Shown here piece by piece: positions 1 through 15,000 of a stretch of DNA of 64,000 bases (positions are counted from its first letter, which is position 1; each line of letters begins with the position of its first letter). Source of the stretch: Stratiformator vulcanicus (GTDB lineage: Bacteria > Planctomycetota > Planctomycetia > Planctomycetales > Planctomycetaceae); assembly GCF_007744515.1 (NCBI RefSeq), contig NZ_CP036268.1, positions 1,383,640 through 1,447,639 on the forward strand. Direction: 5' to 3'. The position numbers were made by a program, and so were the translations under genes. Below the pieces are notes generated by a model that did no database searches, had not been told where the DNA came from, and saw nothing but the letters and a program-made list of their open reading frames with translations.

Positions 1-3000
1 GCACTGAAGATGTGGGTGTGATTGCGACGACCGAAGCGACCATCGTCGCCTACAACACGATCTTCGCCGACTCGATCAACGCGGCCAGCGATGCAAGCGG
101 CAGCAATGCCGCCGGCCTCAGTCCAGGAATCGTTGTGCAAAACAGCATTATCGAAACTGGCGGGGGCATTCTATCGACATTCGGGACGGCAGTTGACCCC
201 GGCCTGGAACCGCTGACTGACAACGGCGGCCCGACCAACACCCATGCGATCACCCCCGGCAGCGCCGCGATCGATGCGGGTCTGGATAACCGTGCCACCG
301 AAGAGGGTTCCAATGGAAGTACGCCATTAGCGAGTGACCAACGCGGTGAGGCCCGATTCTTCAGCACGGTTGACATCGGTGCCTTTGAATTCATTGCGCC
401 CGACTTCACGAATCCAATTACCCTCGCCGCCGACGGCAACGCCGATGATCTTCAACTAAAGGTCGATACTAACGCAGGGATCGTGCAGCTTTTCGATGGC
501 ACAATCCTGCTGGCGCAGGAAGCCATCGCGACGCTCGACACGCCGATCATCGTTAATGGCGAAGACGGCATCGACAGCACCCTTACGGTCGACTTCGATG
601 GCGATACGGACGTCTTCAAGAATGGCCTCACCTTTAACGGTGGCACCGGTGGGAACGATGAACTTGTGCTGACCAACGGTAACTTCACCACCACCACTTA
701 CAACGCCACCAATGCCAATGATGGCAACATCGTGCTCGATGACGGCACGACCACTTCGACCATCACTTACACCGGTCTGGAGCCGATCTCCAACACCGGT
801 ACTGCCACCGATATCATCTTCAACCTGACAGGCTCAACGGACACAGCCGTCCTCGAAGACTTCGGCACTGCGAATGACGGCCAGATGCGGCTGCGTGATG
901 CGGGGACAGCACCCGGTACTTTCGAGGATGTGGTCTTTAACGTCACAGGGGGCACGTCACTCACAATTAATCTGGGCGATGGAGACGATTCGCTAACCGT
1001 TGTGTCGGTTGATGATGCGTTCGCGTTGGCATTCGAAGTCAACGGCGACGGCGGCGATGACGACATTATTGTCGACGCCGCGCTCACGACGGGCCTGACC
1101 AGCATCGACCTGACAGCTGAAGGGATCGTCGTCAATCAGGACGTCACCACGACCGGCGATCAGTTCTATCGTGGCGACACACAATTGGTCGGGGATGCGA
1201 CGACCGGCCTGCTCACGCTGACAGGGGCGAACGTCACGTTTACGGAGAACGCCCGAGGCACGTCAGCAAATGTCGGTACCCACCTCGTTATTAACGCCGC
1301 TGGTGGCGTGATTGATTTTCAGGCAGGGGTCGGCAATGGCACCGGCTTTGAAGACTTCGACGTCACGGCGGATCAAATCATCCTCGGCGGCAGCCTTGTC
1401 GTGGACGGTGATGGAGCCACGGGAGTCACGGCTGCGCAAACGATCGAACTCAATGGCGATGTCATCCTCTCGCATCCGACCACGACGAACTTCAACATCG
1501 ATATTAATGACGGATTGCCGGGCAATGATTACTCCCTCTTAATCACCGGGGATGTCAATGCGGATAGTGCCGCGAACAACCGACGGTTCTCCGTCTCCGC
1601 CAGAGGCGGCGAAATCTCGATTCAGGGGGCGATCGGCAATGACGAAGCGCTCGCCGATCTCGGCTTCTTCGATTCCGCATCAGGCAACAATTCCGACCCG
1701 ACAATCCGGCTGGCAGGTGATGTCACCGTCACCGGCGCCAGCGGTAATGGGGTGGTCGAGGTCGAAGGTACGCTCTTACTCGATAGCAATGTCGTCTTTA
1801 ACCTCGGTTCGAGCGATCTGGCTATTTTCGACGGCATCGAGAACGGGAGCGCCGTTTCCGGGCTCACCGTTGACACGACCGGTGACATCGCTGTCGACGG
1901 TGCGATCGGCGCGAATGCCGCGATCGGCGCGGTCACAATTACAAATGCCAACGATGTCGACTTCCAATCAACGATTGAAGCGGCGAGCCTCACGCAATCG
2001 GCTGGTGCGGGAACAACGACCCTGAATGGTGGCACGATCGGCGGCGCGGTTAACGTCACGACCGATGAGATCACGCTGAACTCCGGCACGCTCGCTGCCG
2101 GTGGTGCGGTCGAACTGACGGCACAGAACGGCGATATTAACTTTAGCGGCGGCGTGATCGACGCGACCGGTCAGGCGGTCACACTGAATGCCAACGGGGC
2201 GATCACCGGCGGGCCCGTTGGCGGAGTGCCCGATCTGACGGCCGGCACCATCACAATGAATACCGGCGCGAACGGAATCGGTGTCAGCGGCACCCCGTTA
2301 GAAATCTCTGCCAGCGGCCGTGTCGATGCAGCCACCGTCGCGCCGGGTGCCGATTTCTTTATCACCAGCATCGGCGACTTGCATCTGGGACAACTCAATG
2401 CGGGCACGGGAACAATTCAATTGACCGCTGCGGGCACTTCGTCAATCCAAGACGTCGTGCAGAACAATGACGACGTGAGTCTTGCCATGGGCCTGTTCAA
2501 TCTGATCGGTTCCCACATTGATCTCGTTGCCGGAGGTGGCATCGGTGACGGGGAGGAACTGGAAGTGCGCGATTCGCTGACCCTCAAGGCGGTTGCCCAA
2601 GGTGGCGGAGTCGGGCTGAACGCGAACGCCGGGAACGACCTCACGCTCACCGACGTTCAAAGTAACGGCGGAAAGATCAGTTTCGAGGCGCTCGGCACCG
2701 GCAACATCATTGTGCAAAGCATGGTGGCAACCGGTGGCTCGGTCGAAATGAGTTCGTTCGGCACCGGCAAGATCATTGCGCAAAGCGTGGTGGCAAACGG
2801 TGGCTCGGTCGAAATGAGAGCGACCGGCGCGGTTGAAGTGGGCTCGATCACTTCGGACGGCGTCACAGGCGTGACCATCACGTCCGGCGAGGCGATTACA
2901 GACGGCTCCGCCGATGACAGTGCCGCCAATATCATCGCCGGTCAGGCAATTCTCAACGCCGCGACCGGGATCGGTTCCGCGGCCGCGAATGGCGATCTCA

Positions 3001-6000
3001 ATACAACCGTCAGTCAGCTCGATCTCACGAACACCACTTCCGGCGGCGTCTTCATCACGAATGCTGGGGCGTTGGAGTTGATCGATCTCGACGGGGACGC
3101 CGCAACGAGGCGGGATGGCAACTTTGCCGGCGGCGGCGTCATCACCGCGACGAGTCCACTGACAATCAGCAGCAACATGACCTTCGCCGGGTCGATGAGC
3201 TTCATCGCCGGGGATGATAACACGGCAAACGATGACGACCTGACCGTCAACGCGGCCGTCTCGCTCGACTCCGCGACCGACTCCACGTTCCTCTTCCAAG
3301 CTGGGGATGATGTGATCCTCGGCGCGAATGGCTTAATCACGACGGCGAGCGCCGCGCACACCATTCAAATCATTGCTGATCACGAAGGGGCGACCGGGAC
3401 CGATACTGATCGCGGCGGTGTGACACAAACGAGTTCATCCGCTGTCACGATCAGCCGCACGACCGGTACCGCAACTTTGATCATTGACTCCGCGGAGGGT
3501 GTCGGCACGACAGCCAATGCGCTCCGCACGACGATCGATACACTCGATGTCGACGACACGGACTCCGGCGACATTGTAATTATCGAGACCGACGCCGTCA
3601 CCGTGAACCAACTCGATCAAGACGGCAGCGGCGCGGTCTCATTGACCGCGGGCGGGACGATTACCGTCGCCTCCGGGCAACCGGGGGTCTCCGCCACGAC
3701 GGGACAGATCACACTGAACTCGACGGTCGCTGACATCGTGATGCAGGACGGGTCGACGATCAGTTCGACCGAGGGCGATGCGGTCCTCATCGCGGCGAAC
3801 AATATTTCCCTCTCCCAAGTGAATCTCGACTCCGACGGAATTAATGCCGCCGGCAAATTCATCGCCGCGGCCGATGTATCGCTCTCGGATCCCAGTGTTG
3901 GCGTCGGAGCAATCTTCGACAACAATTCGGGCGTTACCGCCGGTGTTGAAGACGCCAACATCATCGCGGCCGAGGCGTTGTTCTTCTCCGCCGATGGCAT
4001 CGGGGTGACCGACGATATCGACACGGCAACAGCGGCGGATGTGACAGCACTCACCATCGCGGCGCTCACCGATGCGGGCGACATCAATATCTCTAACACT
4101 GACTCTCTTGCGGTTGGCCAAGTGAGCGGGGCCTCGATCGTCGGCGGTGCCACCGGTGTGACGATCGCCAACGGCGCCGCGACGGACGATGTGACGCTGA
4201 TTGCATCCGGCGATCTCAGGATCGCTCAATCCGTCACCAATAACGGTGGCGGGGACGCAAACCTGCTCTCCGAAGCGAACGTCGAACTTAACGCTTCGAT
4301 TCAACTTGACAGCACTGGCGATATTAACGTCGTCGCCGGATGGGATGGCTCGACGGGATTAACGGGGACGACATTCAATATTGCCGCCGTCTTTGCGGAC
4401 GACTCGACCTACGGTATCGGCGGTGGTTCCGTCGCGATCGGTGACGGCAACCAAGCAAATGGCATCGCGGTCGGGAGTAAAACCGGCGCAACAAACGTTG
4501 CCGCGACCGATCTCGAACTCACCGGTAACGATGCGGCTTCGTCCGACGGCTTTGCTCAACTTGGCTTCCACGTTGCCTCGACTGACCCCGTAACAGCGAT
4601 CGCGGGGGCGATCCGCATTGACCTGACCGGCAATTTGAGCTTGGACGCCGGTGCGGGAGCGACATCGAACGCCGACGCGGGAATTGGTCACGGCGGGGCC
4701 GGTTCAGACGGCACGCGACAGGGGAATATCGATCTGACGGTCGCCGGCGAAGCCTCTCTGGTGGACGGGGCAACCGCCGAATGGTTCATTGGGCATCGCA
4801 CGATCGCCGCGAGCGGTATCACCAATTCCGATGTCTCACTCGCGACCGGCACGCTCGATTACAGCGACGCGACGACTTCAATCGACTTCACGATCAACCA
4901 AGACTTCGCCAACCGCCTCGGTTTGGCACTGGCCGGGGGCGAACTGACGATCGTTGCGACAGGTGACCCCTCGAATGCCGCCGGCGACGACGGCAACCTG
5001 ATCAATAACGGCACGTGGACCGCCAACGCGGCGAACCTGTTGCGGTTCGAATCGACGGGTGACATCGCTTTCAACGGTCCGGTCACGAACTCCGGAGCCG
5101 GGGCCTTGGAGGTCGCCGCGGCGGCCAACGGGATCGCCTCGGTTCTCGCGAACCTCAGCTTCGCCACCGGCGGCGTGACCTTCGAGAGCGGCACTGTTCA
5201 CGGGACCGCCGCCGTCACCGGCGACGCGACGATTCAAACCGGAGTCACCCTGACCGCCGGCGCGATGCCGCAGGACAGCATCGGCCAGCTGACATTCAAC
5301 AACGACCTGTCGCTCCAGGCCGGTTCGACGTTCCTCGTCGAAGTCAACGACACGACCAATACCGCACCGACCCCCGGGACCGATTACGATCAGATCGCCG
5401 TCACCGGCACGACGACCATCGAGACGACCGGTGCGGGCGTCACGCTCGACTTTGATATCCCGACAGGCGGCGACGCCGGGATTAATGCCGGAGACGTTTA
5501 CGCGTTTCTTAATTCCACCGGCGGTGTCACCGGCACCTTTACGGGTGTCGCCGATGGCGATGACGTGACCGCCGAGTTCTTTGACGGCGCCCAAGCCAAT
5601 CGGCTGGCCTTCGCGAATTACACGGGCTCGGCCTTCACGGTTTCGATTCAACAAGATTTCTCGACACCTGTCACGATCATTAATAACGGACTTGCCGATG
5701 TCCTCGAATTAAGAGTTGACGACCTCGGCGACGGGGACGCGTCGAATGACGTGCTGCAATTATTCGATACCGGGCAGCTCATCGCGGAAGAACTTGTCGA
5801 CGATGTAATCGCCCGTGGCACTACAATTGTGATTGTCGGCGAATCGAACGTCGATACCTCGCTTGAGGTCGACCTGACCGTTCGGGGCGAGTATCGGCAG
5901 GTCGGCATCGACTACGACGGCGGCGCGGGCGGAGCGGCCCAAGATAGCCTCGCGCTGATCGACGGAACCACCACTTACGCGACCGTCACCCATTCGTTCG

Positions 6001-9000
6001 CGAGTGCCAGTAGCGGCGACATCATCCTCGACGACGGCACGCTCACGTCGACGATCAGTTACACCGGCCTGGAGCCGATCGACGACGACCTTAATGCGAC
6101 CGATCGCGTCTTTGAGTTCACTGCCGCCGCGGAGACGATCACGCTCAGTGACGATGGCGACGCAAACGACAACGAGTCGACGATCGACTCGACCCTCGGC
6201 GAATCAGTCACGTTCATTAATCCGACCGACTCGATCACGATCGACACCACGGCAGGGAGTGGGGCCGACACGGTCAATATTCAGGGCGTTGACGCACAGT
6301 TTGATGCGGACCTCATCATCACTGCCGATCGGGATGCCGGGGAAGCCGATACGGTCAACTTCCAAACGGCCGCCCTCGACACCAACGGCGGCAGCATCAC
6401 CGTCGCGACGGCTGAGACGATTAACGTCAGTACTGCCGTGGTTACCGATGGCGGGACCGTCTCGTTCAGTTCCGGAAGCGCCAACTTCCTCGCGGGATCA
6501 TCGGTCGCCACCACGGACGCCACGATCGACGTGTTCGCCGATGCGATCGACATTAATGGGACCGCTTCGATCAATTCCGGTGTCGCCGTGACGACGCTGG
6601 CCCCGCTGACGGACGGTATCGCGATTAACGCAGGACTCGGGGCCACCGATGCCGCCGGCACGCTCGGTCTTGACGATGCGGAACTTGATCAAATCACGGC
6701 GAGTGAATTGGTCATCGGCCGGGACGCGGCCGGCGCGATCACGACTGTCGGGACGGTCGTTCCGGCGGGAACCAGCGCGTTGACGTTCGTCAGTGGCGCG
6801 ACCGTTGACATCAACAGCTTCGTGGGCGCATTTACGACACGCATTTACGCCGTCGGCGACGTGACCACAACCGGTACCGCCACCCTTCAGGCTGCCGCTT
6901 CTCTTTCTGTTGTTTCAACGGCTGGGTCAATTGACCTGTGCAACACCGGGTCTCCACATGTCGCGGGAACGTTCGCCGCCAGTGCGGCCGGGTTCGTTCA
7001 TGGCCGATTCGGTTCGTTTTTTGTATCGATCGGAACGGTCTTGGCTTCAGCGGGCGATCAAGGGCTCTTCGCTGGGCCGATTGCGGGTGTCACATCAGGC
7101 TCGGACGCAACCGTCGCCAGCACTCAGGGAGACGATATCGCCATCCGGGCAATAACCGGGGGTATTTTCACCTTCGCGAATATCACAGCAAACGGCGACG
7201 GAAATATCTTGCTGCGGTCCGATGCCGGTTTTGTGGGGCTGAACGCGGCTGTCATCGCGGCGGGTGACGACGTCGGAATCGAAGCCGCCGGGAACGTCAC
7301 TCAAAACGCATCCGGCGCGATCACCGCCGACGTTCTCGGTGTTCGCAGCACCAGCGACAATATCAACCTCGCCGCGGTCGCCAATAACGTGTCGACCCTC
7401 GCTGCCGAGGCGCAAAGCGGGTCGTCGATCTCCTTCCGCGCGGCGAACGCGCTCGAAGTTGACACCTTCGCCAATACGACGATCGGGTGCGTCACGATCG
7501 CTGAGATCAACGGAGTGTCAATTCAAGATGCTGGCAATGCGGATGCCGGCGGTGATGTTTTGTTGAACGTGGGTGGCGGGCTGACGGTTAACGAGTCCGT
7601 TCTCAATGATGATGCCGGACAAATCAGAGTCATCACCGATCCGAGCGAAACAATCACCATTGCTGCTGGTGAGGTGATCGAGGGGCAGGACCTCAGCTTT
7701 GAGACCTCCGCGATTACCGGCGATGGCACGGTTATTTTGAATCTGGACGATGATAACCTGGCTGACGAGATGAGGTTGTTCATCGAAGCGGGGACTGGCG
7801 ATTTGGTCCTGACGAATTTCGACGGCACTAATACAAGCGAACTGTTCCGGCTCGATGGCGATCTGCAGGTCGAGTTCGTGATCAATGCCGAGGATGGTGA
7901 AGATTCCACACTGACGATCGACTCGACAAACGGCAATCCCGTTCCCGTCAGCGGGATCACCTTCAACGGGCAAGGCGGTAATAACTCGCTCGTCGGACTC
8001 AGCAACTATCTCGTCACCGGGAGTAATTCCGGCTCAGCGGGCGGAGTCACGTTTAATGATGTCGCCAACCTGGCTGGCACAACGGGCGACGACGCTTTCA
8101 CATTTGAAAACGCGGGGTCAATTTCCGGATCGATCGACGGTCTGGGCGGCAGCGACACGCTGACGGGAGATGACGACGGCAACGTCTTTGTGGTCGACAC
8201 AGCTCAAGGCGGCACGCTGACCGGCAAGATTGGCGGAACGTTCTCCGGCATCGAGAATCTTGTCGGCGGAGCCGCAGACGATACCTTCACCTACGACCGC
8301 ACCAACGGGGCGACTGGCGACATCTCGGTCGATGGTGCGGGCCAGGCGACTGGGACAACGGGCGATGCGCTGATCATTACCGATCCCAATTCCGCCGTCG
8401 CCCCCGATGATGCGCGGCATATTTATACCTTCACGACGACCAATGCCAACGGTCACGCGGGCACCTTCGCTTATGATGACGACGCGACCGATCCCGTTGT
8501 CGCGACAATCACCTTCGCTGGGCTGGAACCAATCACCAACAGCGGCACCGCGACCGATGTGATCTTCAATTTGACGGGTGGAGTCGACAGCGCGGTACTG
8601 CAAAACAATGTTGCTGCCGGCTTCATCGAATTGGTCGATACGGGAGCCGGGCTGGGCACGTTCGTAGACACGGTCTTCGCCGTCGCCGGGGTGTCGTCAA
8701 CTACGATAAACCTTGGCGGCGGGAACGACGGCTTCACGCTGCGGGCACTCGATCCGGCGTTCACCGCGAGCCTCAACATCAACGGTGGCGGCGGAAACAA
8801 CACGGTCACGCTCGATTTCCTGAACGGTGATCCGATCCCGGCGGGAGGGTTCGTGTTCGACGGCGGGACCGAAGACGACACGTTCGTCGTCAACCTGCGG
8901 AACTTCGACGTCTCGGCCCTCGACGGGAAGTCGGTGACTTTTAACGGCGGACTGCCGGACATCACCCCGGCCGACAACAACCCGGGCGACACGCTCGAGA

Positions 9001-12000
9001 TCCTGCAGGACGCCACTTCGAACGTCGAAACGATCCAGTTCGAATACACGAACCTGACCGATGGGTTCGTGCGTGTCGACGGCCTGGACGCCGACACCGC
9101 GTTCGATTTCGAGGTGATCTACACGGGTCTCGACCCGATCCTGTCGACCATCAACGCCCAGAACGTGACCCTGAATTACCTGAGTCTCGACCCGACCGAG
9201 ACGATCACGATTCAGGACAATCTCGACGGCACGATGGAGGCCTCGTCGACGGCCGGTGAATTCACGACCTTCAATACGCCGACGGTCTCACTGACCGTCA
9301 ACAGCGGTGTCGGCGATGACCTGATCACTTATCAGGACGACGGGACCGATGAAGGGGGTGCCGCCAATAACTTCAACGCGGCGCTGACGATCGATGGGCA
9401 AGATGGTGTCGACCGGGTCAACTTGAACGACGACCTGATCCTCGGTTCGGACGCAGTCGGAAACACCGGCAATCTCACCGTGCTCGCCGAGACGATCTTC
9501 GTCGGTCGCAATGCGGGTCTCGATGTGGCGATCGATACGACCGCCGCGACGACGAACGCGGGCACCGGCGGATTGGGGAACGTGCGATTCCTGGCCGACC
9601 GCAGCGGGGCGAATTTCTCGACCGACGCGATCAGACTGAATCTCAACTCGTCGATCACGACGACAGGCGACGGAGTAGGAAACGGGTTCGTCGACTTGGA
9701 CGTGGTCATTGACGCGACCACCACGGGCGACTTCAGCGGGATCTTCCTCAGAAGAAACGCCAATATCACATCCGAGTTCGGGCCGATCACGCTCGACGGC
9801 TTCGGCGGGCCGACGGGCAGCAACAACGTCGGCGTCCAGGTCGACTCCGGATCGATGGTCACATCGACGGGGACCGGGGCGAATGCCGCAACGATCAAGA
9901 TCAACGGGACGGCGACCGGCACGGGGAACGGCAACGACGGCGTTCGTGTTGCCGCTGCAGGCAGCGAAGTCAGCTCGGTCGACGGGGACATCGCGATCAA
10001 CGGTACGGGCAGCAACGGAGGATTGGAAAACGACGGGGTGGAAGTCTCATTCGGAGCCGTCGTCACGGCTTCCGGCGACGGTTCGATCGCGATCACAGGC
10101 GACGCTTCGGGCGTCGACGACAACGTAGGCGTCCGTCTGCTCGAATTCGCCGTCGTCAGTCAGACCAATACCTCTGCGACGACCGCCACCGTGACGATCA
10201 CGGGGACCGCAGCGGGGACCGGCGAAGGCAATGTCGGCGTCGTTTCAGAGAACGCCGAGACCTCTTCTGAGTTCGCCGACATCCTCATTGACGGAACGGG
10301 CAGTGCCAACGGCACTTCCGAAAACGACGGCGTTCAGATCCTTGATGAATCGACGGTCGAGTCGACCGGGGCCGGGGCCGGGGCGGCGCTCATCACGATC
10401 ATCGGCGTCGGCGGCGGGGACGATTTCTCGAATGAGGGCGTCGTGATCGGCGGCGGGAATACGCTCATCGCCTCGGACGACGGCGCCGTTTTGATCACCG
10501 GCACCGGCGGCGGGGGCGCGGTCGCGGGAAGTGACGAAAACGATGGCGTCACGATCACAAACGGTGCGGAGATCAGTTCGACCGGGACTGGAGCGAACGC
10601 AGCGACGATCACCATTGAGGGCACCGCGAGCGCCGGTGGTGGCGACAACAACGGGGTCAACATCATCCGGCTCGAGACGCTGATCACGTCAGTCGACGGA
10701 GCCATTTCGATCACCGGTGAGGGGGGCGGCGGACCGTTCCTCGACACGGGCTTCAACGGAGGTGTCTTCATCGAGGACGCCGAGATCATCTCGACCGGCA
10801 CCGGGACCGAGGCGGCCACGATCACGATTCTGGGGACGGGTGGCGAAGGAGAAAACGATAACAACGGCGTCTTCATCGGAGCCGATACGGCGGCAGTGAT
10901 ATCAACCGACGGAGACATCACGATTACCGGCATTGCCGGCGGCAATGTCGCTGGAGGGGACGTGAACCACGGCGTTGTCGTTGCCGGTGGCGCTTCAGTA
11001 ACCTCGAACGGTGACGCCGCCATCGCCATCGCCGGTACGGGCGGCGGAAGTACCGGAAATTCGGATGACAACAACGGGGTACTGATCTTCGGCGGCAACA
11101 TCGAGAGCACCAGCGCCACTTCGACCGTAGCGACGATCACGATCGACGGTACCGGCACGGCGGCTGACGACCGAAACAATGGCGTTCTCGTCACCGACGG
11201 CGGAACGATCACCTCGAACAATGCCGATATTAAAATCACGGGCACCAGCGGCGGCACCGGCGCCACGAGTGACGACAACGACGGCGTTGAAATTGAACTC
11301 TCGGACGTAATCGCGGCCGGGGATGGTGCCGTCACGATTACCGGGACCGGCACCGGTCGGAATGGCAACGAAGGGGTCCGGATCGACGAATCGCTCGTCG
11401 AGACCGAAGACGGCGACCTCACGATCATCGGTGAGACGACCGGGACCGGGAACCTCAACGACGGGGTCGAGGTGACCTTCGACTCCGAGGTGACCGTTTC
11501 CGGTGACGGCTCGATCCTGATCGACGGGACCGTGACGGCGGGTATGGACGACAACGTCGGCGTGCGGATCATCGACGTGTCCGGCGTCACGCACACGAAC
11601 GGCAACCCGACGGCCGCAACGGTGACGATCCTCGGTGTGAGTAACGCAACCGGTATCGGAAATGACGGCGTCGCGATCGAGGACGCCGACGTCACGTCTG
11701 AGTTCGCCGACGTCACCATCACGGGGACCGCCGGGGCGAACGGCATCGAAGACAATGTCGGCGTGCGGATTCTCTCCGGCGCCTTCGTCGCTTCATTCGC
11801 CGATGGTGCCGACGCGGCCGCGATCTCGATCACCGGCACCGGGGGCATTAACGCCTCCGGTGATTTCAACGACGGTGTCCGCATTGGCGAAAACGGCGGT
11901 GTCGAGATCAGTTCGATCGACGGTGCGATTGCAATCGAAGGCTTCGGGGGAACGGGAGTCGACGAGAATATCGGTGTGCTGATCTTTGATGGGGCACTGG

Positions 12001-15000
12001 TCGAATCGTTCGGAGACGGAACGGATGCCGCCACGATCACGATCACCGGCACCGGCGGCGGCGACGGTGACGATAATGACGGCGTGCGCGTCGACGGGAC
12101 CGACACGCTCGTCGCATCGCTCGACGGGGATATCGCGATCCGCGGAACCGGCGCCGGGGCGGGCGAACTGAATGACGGTGTCGAGATTTCCTTCGAAGCC
12201 GTCGTGACCGCATCGGGGGACGCGTCGATCGCGATCGACGGGGCCGCCCCCGCCGGGACGTCCGTCAACGTCGGCGTGAGCATCATCGGCGGCGCCGCCG
12301 TGAGTCACACGAACGGCGACCCGACCGCCGCGACGGTCACGATCACCGGTCGCAGCAGCGGAACGGAAACCGACAACTACGGCGTCGAGATCGCAGACGC
12401 CGCGGTAACGACGGGCTTCGCGGACCTCCTGATCGGCGGGCGCGGCAGCACCGACGGGACCGACTTCAACGCCGGCGTTCTGATCATCGGCGGCTCACTG
12501 GTCGAGTCTTCGGGAACGGGGACCGAGGCCGCAACGGTCACGATCATTGGGGCCGCTGGCGGGGACGGGTCCGATAACGACGGCGTCGCTGTCGTCGGGT
12601 TCGACACGTTCGTGGCCTCGATCGACGGCGACATCGAGATCACCGGGACCGGAGGCGGGGCCGACGACCGCAATGACGGCGTCGAGATCTCCGTCGAAGC
12701 CGTCGTCGTGGCCGAAGGGGACGCGTCGATCACCATCGACGGCACGGGCGGCGGAACGGCGGCCGGGTCGGAAGACAACAACGGCGTCGCGATCTTGAAC
12801 GGTGCCATCGTCGATCACTTCAATGATCAACCGACGACAGCGACCGTCACGATTACCGGGACCGCGGGCGGGCTCGGCGATGGCAACGACGGGGTCGAAA
12901 TCGACGACGCGGCGGTCTTGTCCGACTTCGCAGACATCTTCATCAAAGGGACCGGCGGCGGATCGGCCGAAACCGGCGTGACGGGCAATGACGGCGTCGA
13001 GATCGAAGACGGGGCCGAGGTCATCTCATTCGGCGACGGCCCGGGTGCGGCGACGATCACGATTATCGGTCAGGGGGGCGAAGGGGAAAGCGAGAACGAC
13101 GGCGTGCAGGTCGTCGGTTTCGGTTCGCTCGTCGAATCGACCGACGGCGACATCCTGATCCTCGGCACGGGCGGCGCGAACACACTGAATTCTTCCAACA
13201 ACAATCGCGGCGTCGTCGTCTCTGCAGGCGGTGTGGTCGAAGGCCTGGACGAGGCTTCGATCGAGATTGACGGCCTCGGCGGTGGGCTAAGCGGAACCGA
13301 CTCGAACGTTGGCGCTTTAGTCACCGTCGCTCGCCTGAGCACGGAAGGCGGCGACCTCACCGTCACCGGCACATCCAGGGCCGAAGGCGAGCTGAATCAC
13401 GGAGTGCTGTTCGATTTCGCAATCGTCGCGACGACAGAAGACGGTGACATCTCAGTCGAGGGAACCGGTGGAGCTGGCGCCAGCGAGAGTAGCAGTGGTG
13501 TTGAGATCATCAACGGCTCGCTCGTGCGTGCGTTCGGTAGCGGCGACGTGGCAATGACCGGCACCGCCCGCGGCACGGGTGAAGACAACGACGGCGTCGA
13601 GATCGATGACTCGACCGTCCGGACCTCCGCCGGTGGTACGATAAATATTGAGGGCACCGGCACCGGGACAAATTTAACCGACGGCGTACAGATCGAAGAC
13701 GCCGCACGAATTTTGTCGGTCAATGGCACGATCACGGTCCAAGGCACGTCGAACGCGACTGGTACTGATAACAACGGAGTTTTGGTCGCCGAAAATTCTG
13801 AGGTTGCTTCGACCGGCGGATCAATCAACGTCACCGGGATATCGAACTTCGGGACCGACGACGTCGCCGGAACTTTGGTTGTCGATTCTTCGATTCGGTC
13901 GGTCGATGGTAATCTAACTGTCGTCGGCCGTTCTTCCGCTACGGGCAATCGCAATGCGGGAGCCTCGTTCGATGGTGCGACGGTCGGCACAACAGGGATA
14001 GGGTCAATACTGATCGACGGCGAGACGACCGCAGGCGACTCGCAAATCGACGGCGTCGAAATTCTGCGTGGTTCGCAGATTTCAGCGCAAGGGTCTGGAG
14101 ATTTGACGGTCAACGGTCGTACTTCCGGGACTGGAACCGACAACAATGGCGTATTCGTCGACACATCGGTCGTGGCGACGCAAGGCGGTAATCTCATCGT
14201 TTCGGGCGGAGCAACGGCTGGAACATCATCAACCGATGGTGTCGCACTCGACGCGGCAACGATCCGCTCCGGTGCAGGAAGCCTCTTCATCGGTGGAGTT
14301 TCCGATGCAACGGGGAACAACAGCCACGGCATCGAAGCCATCGAATCGGTGGTCCGTGTGACGGGTAACGGGGTGATCACGCTCGTTGGAAACGCGGGAT
14401 CTGGCGCCGTCGGAAATGTGGGCGTGGAAATCGACCGCACGGTCGTCTCCGGCGAGGGGTTGGGAGCCGTCACGGTCGTTGGCACCGGTCAGAATTCTGA
14501 CACCAACGACGGCGTATTAATTTCCGGCAGTCCCGCAACACAGGCTGCAATTCGAAGCGTCGCGGGACCGATCTTCGTCACCTCGCTGGCCGGCGACATC
14601 ACAGTCAGCGATCGGACCGCAACGGTCGAATCACTTTCGGGGTCAATCACAGTTAATTCCGCCCGCGATGCACAAATCGGCGGGCTGGTCGGCTCCTTTA
14701 ATAACTCGGTGACCGTCACTGCCCAGCGAGACCTCTTCCTGAACGACCTTGGCACCGCTGTAAGCACGGCATTCTTTAACGGGCCGAACGCCACCGATGC
14801 GGCAATTGCAGCCGGGGTGGACGCGACTCTTATTAGTCGCACCGGGGCGCCGGCCGGTGCCAGTACGACAACGCTCGGCATCTTCGGTCGAGTGCTGGCT
14901 GGAAACACGGCAAGGCTGCTGGCGAATAGCGGCAGTGCGACGATCGGGCACGCCGTCATCGTGACGGGAACAACGCCCCTGATTGATGCCGAAGCAACGA

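Noticed and set aside
10334-12286. 650-codon open frame on the minus strand
   Set aside because: Antisense to the repeat block of the giant protein; Pro/Ser/Thr-rich shadow of the repeats.
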